64,000 nucleotides of DNA, from contig JADEXJ010000003.1 of the NCBI GenBank assembly GCA_015207195.1, positions 1-64,000 of the forward strand, read 5' to 3'. The DNA is from Pleurocapsales cyanobacterium LEGE 10410. GTDB taxonomy: Bacteria > Cyanobacteriota > Cyanobacteriia > Cyanobacteriales > Xenococcaceae. The translations under genes and the position numbers were made by a program. Below are positions 57,232 to 64,000 of the stretch, in pieces (position 1 is the first letter of the stretch; the number at the start of each line of letters is the position of its first letter). The notes below the pieces were generated by a model. That model saw only the letters and a program-made list of their open reading frames with translations. It had not been told where the DNA came from and did not search any database.

Positions 57232-59184
57232 ATGCCAAAACAGATTATTATTGCAGAACAACATCACATAGCTGCTGTTTTCTGGGAAGAACAAATACAA
57301 GAACTAATTGTTGCTACAGGTCATCAACAGGTTAGTGATATCTATCTAGGTACGGTAGAAAACGTCATTCCTGGTATCGATGCAGCCTTTGTCAATATTG
57401 GTAATAGCGAACGCAATGGATTTATCCACGTTACAGATTTAGGTCCACTACGTCTCAAAAAAAGTGCAGCAGCGATCACTGAACTTTTGGTTCCCCAACA
57501 AAAGGCTTTAGTTCAGGTGATGAAAGAGCCAACGGGTAATAAGGGACCGAGGCTTACAGGGAACATAACTCTTCCAGGACGCTATTTAGTATTAATGCCC
57601 TACGGGAAGGGAGTTAAGCTGTCTCGTCGGATCTCTAATGAAAATGAACGCAGTCGTCTTCGAGCCTTAGCAATTTTAATCAAACCCCCTGGCATGGGTT
57701 TATTGATTAGAACCGAGGCAGATGGCAAGGCAGAAGAAGCCATCATGGAAGATTTAGAATTTCTGCAAAAACAATGGGAGTCAATTCAGTACCAGGCAAA
57801 TTATGCCAAGCCTCCAGTTCTACTCAATCGTGATGATGATTTTATTCAGCGTGTTTTGAGAGATACCTTTTCGGGCGAAGTCAATACAATTGTGGTTGAT
57901 TCCTCGGCAGGAGTAAAACGAATCAAACAGCAGCTGATGAACTGGAGTAGTGGTCGTTCTCCCCAAGGTGTATTTATCGACTATCATCGAGAACCCCAGC
58001 CAATTCTAGACTACTATCGCGTTAGTGCTGCGGTCAGAGAAGCTCTTAAACCAAGAGTAGAATTGCCGTCGGGAGGGTATATTATCATCGAACCTACCGA
58101 GGCATTAACGGTAATTGATGTCAATTCAGGCTCTTTTACCCGCTCGGCAACTGCTAGAGAAACGGTACTGTGGACAAATACCGAGGCTGCGACAGAAATT
58201 GCCCGTCAACTACGTCTGCGAAATATTGGCGGAGTAATTGTGGTTGACTTTATCGATATGGATTCCCATCGCGACAAAATCAAACTACTAGAACACTTTA
58301 ACAATAGTCTCAAAGGCGATAAAGCTCGTCCCCAAATAGCGCAACTTTCAGAGCTAGGTTTGGTAGAGCTAACCCGTAAACGTCAGGGCAAAAACATTTA
58401 CGAGCTATTTGGTCAAACTTGTCATACTTGCGGTGGTTTGGGACAAATAGCCCATCTTCCTGGAAAATTAGAAGCAGAATCTATAGAAACATCTCCGATA
58501 GTTCCTCCCGCAGCAATTCGCGAACCCGTAAATAGTATTCGTCCAGTAATTCCTGCTCCTGTAGAAAGGGAAAAAGTAGAAACAATTAGTACCCCAACTC
58601 CCAGCGAAGAATATGATGAGAATAATCGCCAGCCAGATTTACTCAATCATCCCAATTACCAAGAACAGGGAGGAAACAACGGTAATCGCCGTCGTCGTCG
58701 CAGCCGTCGCAATGACCTGTTGATCAAAGAAGAACTGATCGAACAAGAACCCCTATCGATTGAAGGAAATTTAGACCAAGATTTAGAAAACACCGAAGAG
58801 CGCAAAACACGTTCTCAATCGCGATCGCCTCGTAGAGATGAAGCAAGTCTAGAAAAAGTCACGGTAGAGATGGGGGATTTGGAACAGGAAATGTACGCCC
58901 TCATGGGTGTTTCTCCTCTGATTTACGCCGAACAGGGTCAAGACCCTAAATCTGTTTTAGTCTATGTCAAAAAGCCTGGTGAAGAGTTGGCAGAGGCAGA
59001 ACCAAAGGCTACCAACGCCGAAGCTAAACCATCAGAAAAGGAAAAACCCAAAACCATCGGCAAAAAAACTGAGGAGGTTGACGCAGCAGAACCTGTAGTT
59101 TCAGCCGAACCAGAACCTTCCGCTAAAGAAGAAGTCCCCAATGGTCGTCGTCGTCGTCGTCGCTCTTCGGCTACGCGAGAATAA
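57232..59184 (+). CDS. rne: Ribonuclease E
   Basis: 650 residues, ATG start. Layout: S1 RNA-binding domain at about 36-125 (YLGTVENVIPGIDAAFVNIG), 5'-sensor and DNase-I-like catalytic core (EALTVIDVNSGSF and VVDFIDMDSH carrying the Mg-binding Asp), then the Zn-link-like CHTCGGLG. The variable tail is acidic and has an Arg cluster (GNRRRRRSRR) and ends in an RRRRRRSSA-like nonapeptide. In cyanobacteria that conserved tail motif contacts PNPase. The rnhB gene follows almost without gap, a conserved rne-rnhB order. Confidence 0.96.
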   Translation: MPKQIIIAEQHHIAAVFWEEQIQELIVATGHQQVSDIYLGTVENVIPGIDAAFVNIGNSERNGFIHVTDLGPLRLKKSAAAITELLVPQQKALVQVMKEPTGNKGPRLTGNITLPGRYLVLMPYGKGVKLSRRISNENERSRLRALAILIKPPGMGLLIRTEADGKAEEAIMEDLEFLQKQWESIQYQANYAKPPVLLNRDDDFIQRVLRDTFSGEVNTIVVDSSAGVKRIKQQLMNWSSGRSPQGVFIDYHREPQPILDYYRVSAAVREALKPRVELPSGGYIIIEPTEALTVIDVNSGSFTRSATARETVLWTNTEAATEIARQLRLRNIGGVIVVDFIDMDSHRDKIKLLEHFNNSLKGDKARPQIAQLSELGLVELTRKRQGKNIYELFGQTCHTCGGLGQIAHLPGKLEAESIETSPIVPPAAIREPVNSIRPVIPAPVEREKVETISTPTPSEEYDENNRQPDLLNHPNYQEQGGNNGNRRRRRSRRNDLLIKEELIEQEPLSIEGNLDQDLENTEERKTRSQSRSPRRDEASLEKVTVEMGDLEQEMYALMGVSPLIYAEQGQDPKSVLVYVKKPGEELAEAEPKATNAEAKPSEKEKPKTIGKKTEEVDAAEPVVSAEPEPSAKEEVPNGRRRRRRSSATRE

Positions 59185-59197
59185 ACGCAATCTTAAA

Positions 59198-59809
59198 GTG
59201 AATACAAGTTATGGTGACGAGCTGTTATCAGAATTTCAACCAACGTCCTTAATTGCAGGGGTCGATGAAGTTGGCAGAGGTGCTTTATTTGGTTCTGTAG
59301 TAGCAGCAACAGTGGTTTTACCTCTAGGGGTAGTTCCACGGTTGATTGACATAGGGGTCAAGGATAGTAAAAAATTATCTTCGCGCTCACGCCAAGAACT
59401 AGTTCAGCCAATCAAGGAAATAGTATCCGACTGGCAGATCGGTAGTGCTAGCGTTGCCGAAATCGACAGCCTAAACATTTTACAGGCTTCTCTCTTGGCG
59501 ATGCAGAGATCTGTAGTAGGTTTACGGGTCGCCCCAGATATTTGTCTGGTAGATGGCAAGTTTTCAATTCCCAACTTGTCAATTAGCCAAAAAACCGTAA
59601 TCAAAGGAGATTTGCGATCGCCTGTAATTGCTGCTGCGAGTATTCTAGCTAAAGTATGGCGCGATGAGGCGATCGTTAATTTGGCGCAAAAGTATCCCCA
59701 ATACGATTTGGCAGCCAACAAGGGCTATCCTACCCCCAATCATCGTTTGGCGATCACGCAGTACGGAATCTGCGCCGAACATCGACGCTCTTTTAAGTCT
59801 TGTCGTTAG
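59198..59809 (+). CDS. rnhB: Ribonuclease HII
   Basis: 203 residues from GTG 59198, 13 bases after the rne stop. An ATG at 59141 lies in the Arg-coding repeat of rne and gives an unlikely VVVVVVALRLR start. It cleaves the RNA strand of RNA-DNA hybrids. The catalytic motif AGVDEVGRGALFG, the KDSKKL motif and SILAKVWRDE near the C-terminus are intact. Confidence 0.93.
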   Translation: MNTSYGDELLSEFQPTSLIAGVDEVGRGALFGSVVAATVVLPLGVVPRLIDIGVKDSKKLSSRSRQELVQPIKEIVSDWQIGSASVAEIDSLNILQASLLAMQRSVVGLRVAPDICLVDGKFSIPNLSISQKTVIKGDLRSPVIAAASILAKVWRDEAIVNLAQKYPQYDLAANKGYPTPNHRLAITQYGICAEHRRSFKSCR

Positions 59810-59850
59810 TACTCAAAGCGATCGCTCACCCAGGTTAGATCTACGTATTG

Positions 59851-59873
59851 CTAATAATCGTAACGATTATTAG
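59851..59873. other. Perfect inverted repeat after rnhB
   Basis: Ten-base perfect arms ctaataatcg and cgattattag with loop taa, 42 bases beyond the rnhB stop. AT-rich and without a T tract; it could be a weak terminator for the rne-rnhB transcript. Confidence 0.45.
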
Positions 59874-60047
59874 TTAGAGGCGAATTCTAAAATAGACAGT
59901 TCAGGCGATCGCGAAGCTGGAAAAAAATTTTCTGACTTTGCTTGAAGATCGACAATTTAAAATGAACTCATTGATTTGAGGTGAGCCGTTCTGTTGGCAT
60001 CCTCAATTAATCTGAGTCAATTGGGCAGAACCGAGCCGAAGTTAAAT

Positions 60048-60632
60048 CTAATACCCCATCTCAGGAGACAACTTGGCTACGGACTCAGAACGAGATTTGC
60101 TTTCGTGGGATGCCCAGCTACGATAATCTTGAACTAGCTGGGTGGTAAGCTTGTTTTTAATTCTACCTAAGACGCTTTTGAGCAGTTTGTTACCCGCTAC
60201 TTCCAAAAATGATTTCGGTGTAAACATCAAAGCGGTAGGTAATTCTACCCCCACCTCTAAATCCGCCTGTCCTAGTAGGGTGGTTTGTCCGTCGGATTCA
60301 TTGGGATATAACACACCTTTGAGCTTGAGCGAAAAACGCCGATTAATATAATCTATTCCCTCAATTTGACAATCCTCAGACTGTAAATATACGCTACCGT
60401 TTGAACCCGACCAAACCTTTAGCAGTACAATTGGTTGGAAGTGGTAGATCTCCATAAAGTCGATCGGTCGCATTTTTAGCTCGTACAGCTCGTCAGACAT
60501 CTGCTTCATTAACCTGGGATCGGAGATCGCTTCTACCACCCTTTTTGGTTGACGCAAATAATGTTGTATTGGGATTTCCGCGTTATCTACTGATATTTGA
60601 ACCGATTCTGAGGTGTTGAAACTAACGTACAT
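60048..60632 (-). CDS. DUF1997 family protein
   Basis: 194 residues, ATG start. The family is recognised by QHYLRQPKRVVEAISDP, the MEIYHFQPIVLLKVW stretch and LPTALMFTPKSFLEVAGNKLLKSVLGRIKNKL near the C-terminus. A cyanobacterial and plastid conserved protein of unknown function; it lies between rnhB and pheA, an arrangement seen in other cyanobacteria. Confidence 0.88.
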   Translation of the reverse strand: MYVSFNTSESVQISVDNAEIPIQHYLRQPKRVVEAISDPRLMKQMSDELYELKMRPIDFMEIYHFQPIVLLKVWSGSNGSVYLQSEDCQIEGIDYINRRFSLKLKGVLYPNESDGQTTLLGQADLEVGVELPTALMFTPKSFLEVAGNKLLKSVLGRIKNKLTTQLVQDYRSWASHESKSRSESVAKLSPEMGY

Positions 60633-60742
60633 AGGTGATGTTAAAGTCTTTACTATTTATTAATTTTAAGTTACATTTTGCAACCAAGTTATCCTTATGT
60701 AAATAAATAATACTTTCGTTGTATTTTTGCAAACCAATTTTT

Positions 60743-61582
60743 ATGAAGCTTTCTCTTGCCTATCTCGGTCCTACGGGAACTAACTCAGAAACCGCTGCCT
60801 TAGCCTATGCAGACTGGATCTATCGCCATCAACCATCAACCACTATCACATTATGTCCCTATCCTAGTATTGCCTTGGCATTACGCTCTGTAGCTAACGG
60901 CGAAATAGATCGGGCGATCGTACCGATTGAAAATTCCATCGAAGGTAGTGTTACCGTTGTTTTAGATACTCTATGGCAGTCAGCGATTCAAGTTCATCAA
61001 GAATTAACTATCCCTATTTTTCACGGGCTATTGTCTTACAGCCCATCCTTAGAGCAAATCGAAACGGTTTATTCCCATCCTCAAGCCTTGGCTCAATGCC
61101 AAAAGTGGCTAGAAAAATTTTTACCTCAGGTTCAGCTTATTCCTACTAAGTCTACAACCGAAGGAGTCAAGCTACTCAAACAAGACCAAACGGCAGCAGC
61201 GATCGCCTCTCCTAAAGCCTCTGAACTATATCAGGTTCCGTTGCTCAGGTCAGATATTAAGGATAGCCGTGATAATTGTACTCGTTTTTGGATTGTTAGT
61301 TCCCACATCAGCGACCGTGGCAGCCATCTAGCTTTGGCTTTTAGTCTTGCTCAAAATGCTCCAGGAGCTTTAGTTGAAGCTTTGGAAATTTTTGCTCATA
61401 GAAAAATCAACCTCAGTAAAATCGAGTCTCGTCCGACCAAACGTTCTTTAGGAGAATACGTTTTTTTTATCGATCTAGAGGGAAATTCTCACGACCCTGA
61501 AATTACGAATGCTCTTGCAGAATTATCTAGCTGTACCGAAGTTCTAAAAATCTTTGGCAACTATAATATTTTAGACGTATAG
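60743..61582 (+). CDS. pheA: Prephenate dehydratase
   Basis: 279 residues from ATG 60743; a TTG at 60719 adds eight unmatched residues. It converts prephenate to phenylpyruvate in phenylalanine synthesis. The catalytic domain (about 1-180) has YLGPTGTNSETAA, PIENSIEGSV and the DNCTRFW motif near its end; an ACT domain (about 195-279, GALVEALEIFAHRKINLSKIESRP) gives allosteric feedback by phenylalanine. There is no chorismate mutase part. Confidence 0.95.
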   Translation: MKLSLAYLGPTGTNSETAALAYADWIYRHQPSTTITLCPYPSIALALRSVANGEIDRAIVPIENSIEGSVTVVLDTLWQSAIQVHQELTIPIFHGLLSYSPSLEQIETVYSHPQALAQCQKWLEKFLPQVQLIPTKSTTEGVKLLKQDQTAAAIASPKASELYQVPLLRSDIKDSRDNCTRFWIVSSHISDRGSHLALAFSLAQNAPGALVEALEIFAHRKINLSKIESRPTKRSLGEYVFFIDLEGNSHDPEITNALAELSSCTEVLKIFGNYNILDV

Positions 61583-61728
61583 CTTCGTTCTTCTAGTAGA
61601 TATAGGCGTAAATGAAAACACCATTTAGTTAACCTCAAACCTTGACCATATCTAACTTACTACTTACTACTCGCTACTCAAGCGAAGCGGTACTAGACTA
61701 TTAACTTTTAATTTTGCTCGACATACGG

Positions 61729-62370
61729 TTAATTATCCAAAGCATCTTTGAGGGCAGTACGCGCTGCCAAATGATTACGAGTAGAACTCAGAATTTCCTG
61801 CTCCCTTTGCAAACGTTCTAAAGTATCCTGCATTTCTAACAATGCCTGCTGTTCTGAGGCTACGCCGTATAAGTTGCTAGCTACCCAATAAGACAGTTCT
61901 GTAGGGGAACTTGGCAGATCGTCAGGCAGCTCGATTTTTTGGCTGGTCAGCTTGGCAGAAAGATGAACTACATCTCGCAACAGCTCTTCTACTTCAGTTG
62001 CCATGGGAGTCAAATCTTCAGCAGATGGTCGGTCTTCAATCCACTCTACCAAACCCACACGATAGGGTTTTTCTCGAACGTATTCGAGTACTTTAAATCT
62101 TTTCTGTCCAAAGGTTAACATCTTCATGCGATCGTCGGGTAGCCTCTGAAAATGTAAAATTTCCGCGCAACAGCCATATTCGGCAATTTCTCCCGTTGCT
62201 GGGTCGATAGACAAGACTCCAAAGCGACGGTCGTTCTCTAGAATCGTATTCATCATGATTCTGTAGCGGTATTCAAAGATATGAAGCGGTAACGGACGGC
62301 TAGGAAACAAAACTACTTCAGGAAGGGGAAACAAAGGTAATTCTCTAACTGCGATTGAAGAAGATGCCAT
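61729..62370 (-). CDS. LON-substrate-binding-domain protein
   Basis: 213 residues, ATG start. The N-terminal LON_substr_bdg fold is clear from ELPLFPLPEVVLFPSRPLPLHIFEYRYRIMMNTIL; no ATPase or protease domain follows. A helical C-terminus (ERLQREQEIL) completes it. Likely a stand-alone substrate or RNA adaptor. It follows rpsJ after 139 bases in the same direction. Confidence 0.9.
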   Translation of the reverse strand: MASSSIAVRELPLFPLPEVVLFPSRPLPLHIFEYRYRIMMNTILENDRRFGVLSIDPATGEIAEYGCCAEILHFQRLPDDRMKMLTFGQKRFKVLEYVREKPYRVGLVEWIEDRPSAEDLTPMATEVEELLRDVVHLSAKLTSQKIELPDDLPSSPTELSYWVASNLYGVASEQQALLEMQDTLERLQREQEILSSTRNHLAARTALKDALDN

Positions 62371-62453
62371 CTAAACTTATTTTTATCTATGACTGATATT
62401 GATACTTGTTATTTACTTTAGCTGATTTTTTCTCATAGCGTATTGACTAAAAT

Positions 62454-62482
62454 AACCCCCTAGAAACTAAATCTAAAGGGTT
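62454..62482 (-). terminator. Terminator of the tuf-rpsJ unit
   Basis: On the minus strand an 11-bp stem AACCCTTTAGA/TCTAGGGGGTT (two G-T pairs) is followed by attttag. It begins 27 bases beyond the rpsJ stop. Confidence 0.7.
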
Positions 62483-62509
62483 AGCCGATCGCAAATTCTA
62501 AGTTTTAAT

Positions 62510-62827
62510 CTAGAGTTTGACTTCAATGTCAACGCCAGCAGGTAAATCTAGCTTCATCAAGGCATCAATAGTTTTGGAAGAAGGCTTATAGATATCGATT
62601 ATACGGCGATGAGTACGAGTTTCAAAATGTTCGCGAGAATCTTTATCTACGTGAGGCGATCGCAAGACACAGTAGATTTTACGCTTTGTTGGTAAAGGAA
62701 TTGGACCAACTGCGGAGGCATTAGTTCGGTTTGCCGTATCTACAATCTTTTCACAAGATGTATCTAACAAACGTTGATCGAAAGCTTTGAGACGAATGCG
62801 TATTTTCTGTTGTTGAATCGTTGCCAT
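62510..62827 (-). CDS. rpsJ: Ribosomal protein S10 (NusE)
   Basis: 105 residues, ATG start. [14 protein letters not shown] at the start and [39 protein letters not shown] in the middle are the family hallmarks. A 30S subunit protein that also acts in antitermination. It follows tuf, the conserved order in cyanobacteria. Confidence 0.98.
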   Translation of the reverse strand: MATIQQQKIRIRLKAFDQRLLDTSCEKIVDTANRTNASAVGPIPLPTKRKIYCVLRSPHVDKDSREHFETRTHRRIIDIYKPSSKTIDALMKLDLPAGVDIEVKL

Positions 62828-63022
62828 GTTGTTTAATTGTCGAGGTACGGATATTTAATCGGGTCTGAGCCAGCAGATAAGCAATTCTGCTATGAATACT
62901 AAATATTTAAATCTATTCTCTCACACAAACCAAGAGAGTAGACCATGCTAGCTGCGTTTGTGACTGGCAAAGTCTACCCTCACGGGGTTAGGTTGTTCGT
63001 TCTATGTTGGTTGTCCTAAGGA

Positions 63023-64000
63023 CTACTTAATAATCTTCGAGACTACTCCAGCACCAATAGTGCGACCGCCTTCGCGAATCGCAAAGCGCATTCCCTGCTC
63101 GATCGCGATCGCGTTAATTAGCTCCACGTTCATTTTGATGCGATCGCCAGGCATCACCATTTCTACCGCACTGCCATCATCAGCAGTATAGTCGGTAATC
63201 GTGCCAGTCACGTCGGTTGTACGAACGTAGAATTGAGGACGATAGTTTTTGAAGAAAGGAGTATGACGACCACCTTCTTCTTTGGTTAGTACGTAAACCT
63301 CACCCTCAAACTCAGTATGAGGAGTGATCGAACCAGGTTTGGCTAAAACCATTCCCCGCTCAATGTCTTCTTTTTGGATACCACGTAGTAGAACTCCGAC
63401 ATTATCTCCAGCCATACCTTTATCTAAAGTTTTTTGGAACATTTCCACTCCAGTTACAGTAGTGCTGCGAGTATCTTTAATTCCCACGATTTCAATAGTT
63501 TCGCCGACTTTTACTTCACCGCGCTCGATCCGACCAGTGGCAACCGTACCACGACCAGTAATCGAGAATACGTCCTCTACCGCCATCAAGAAAGGTTTAT
63601 CTATTTCACGTTCGGGAGTAGGAATATAGGAGTCAACTTGCTCCATTAGGTCGTAGATTTTGTCAACCCATGGATCGTCACCCTTTTTAAGATCGGGCTT
63701 AGCTGTCAACGCCTCTACTGCTTTAAGGGCAGAACCAGAAACGATCGGAATATCATCACCAGGAAAATCATACTCGCTCAAAAGCTCGCGGATTTCTAAT
63801 TCAACTAACTCTAGTAGTTCTTCGTCATCTACCTGGTCTTCTTTGTTCATAAATACCACCAAGCTAGGAACACCAACTTGCTTTGCTAAAAGAATGTGTT
63901 CGCGAGTTTGAGGCATAGGACCATCAGCAGCAGATACTACCAAAATACCGCCGTCCATTTGAGCAGCACCAGTAATCATGTTTTTTACGTAGTCAGCGTG
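63023..64000 (-). CDS. tuf: Elongation factor Tu, 3' part (runs off the right edge)
   Basis: 326 residues visible, starting with HADYVKNM; the N-terminal P-loop part lies beyond 64000. [18 protein letters not shown] gives the NKxD guanine-specificity motif. Domains 2 and 3 follow ([17 protein letters not shown] ... [19 protein letters not shown]). It delivers aminoacyl-tRNA to the ribosome, and a Doc-family toxin encoded at 11759 is expected to target this protein. Confidence 0.98.
   Translation of the reverse strand, partial: HADYVKNMITGAAQMDGGILVVSAADGPMPQTREHILLAKQVGVPSLVVFMNKEDQVDDEELLELVELEIRELLSEYDFPGDDIPIVSGSALKAVEALTAKPDLKKGDDPWVDKIYDLMEQVDSYIPTPEREIDKPFLMAVEDVFSITGRGTVATGRIERGEVKVGETIEIVGIKDTRSTTVTGVEMFQKTLDKGMAGDNVGVLLRGIQKEDIERGMVLAKPGSITPHTEFEGEVYVLTKEEGGRHTPFFKNYRPQFYVRTTDVTGTITDYTADDGSAVEMVMPGDRIKMNVELINAIAIEQGMRFAIREGGRTIGAGVVSKIIK

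Noticed and set aside
59141-59197. Upstream ATG for rnhB inside rne
   Set aside because: The extension would be a valine and arginine run encoded by the rne tail in another frame; the GTG at 59198 gives the normal start.

Overview
The window is chromosomal DNA from a cyanobacterium. The evidence is the very frequent HIP1 octamer (gcgatcgc) in genes and spacers, several short tandem heptamer repeats (STRRs), and cyanobacterium-typical genes: an SLH-domain OprB-type porin, a PATAN-type regulator, RNase E with an arginine-rich tail, a Ycf23-like protein, a plant-SNAT-like acetyltransferase, a DUF1997 protein and an orthocaspase-like protein. The AT-rich spacers and many dispersed repeats suggest a large-genome lineage such as the Pleurocapsales. 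That placement is inference; the sequence alone does not fix the genus.

Layout. 1-130 holds the tail and right end of an IS200/IS605-type element. 306-4165 carries a Ycf23-like protein, a sugar aminotransferase, an unknown membrane protein and a lipid- or membrane-anchored FKBP. 4471-16212 is mostly minus strand and is rich in scavenging functions: a CNT nucleoside transporter, an amino-acid-type binding protein, an outer-membrane porin, 8-oxoguanine/guanine deaminase, a secreted acetamidase/formamidase with an ACT-domain partner, and OHCU decarboxylase (uraD). A Doc toxin-antitoxin pair and a membrane protein with a voltage-sensor-like segment lie among them. 16213-24763 has a truncated alanine/sodium symporter behind an attenuator-like leader, a universal stress protein, threonine aldolase, a LysE exporter, thiC under a TPP riboswitch, a DUF554 protein and a PATAN-receiver protein. 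24829-36134 has the second voltage-sensor-like paralogue next to a TetR regulator, an M16 peptidase, two small secreted proteins, a diguanylate cyclase, an XRE-ImmA pair, an M48 protease and two small enzymes.

36182-38410 is a two-partner-secretion adhesin split by one in-frame TGA. 38619-51061 contains an EamA transporter, gcvH and gcvP, an alpha/beta hydrolase, a GNAT enzyme, two SDR proteins, a glycosyltransferase-like protein, a degenerate protein kinase and PrxQ. 51230-56251 has ATP sulfurylase, a Tat-exported pseudo-orthocaspase and an LpxB-like protein. After a 980-base spacer with strong nested hairpins come rne-rnhB, DUF1997, pheA, a LON-domain protein, rpsJ and the 3' part of tuf, which runs off the right edge.

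The clearest functional theme is acquisition and breakdown of organic nitrogen (nucleosides, guanine, ureides, amides, amino acids), together with the glycine cleavage proteins H and P. The second theme is degenerate signalling domains: a kinase, an orthocaspase and two receiver domains each lack a catalytic or phosphoacceptor residue yet have intact reading frames. Several broken genes (adhesin, symporter, transposase tail) and repeat insertions point to an actively decaying and rearranging genome. No CRISPR array, tRNA or rRNA was found.
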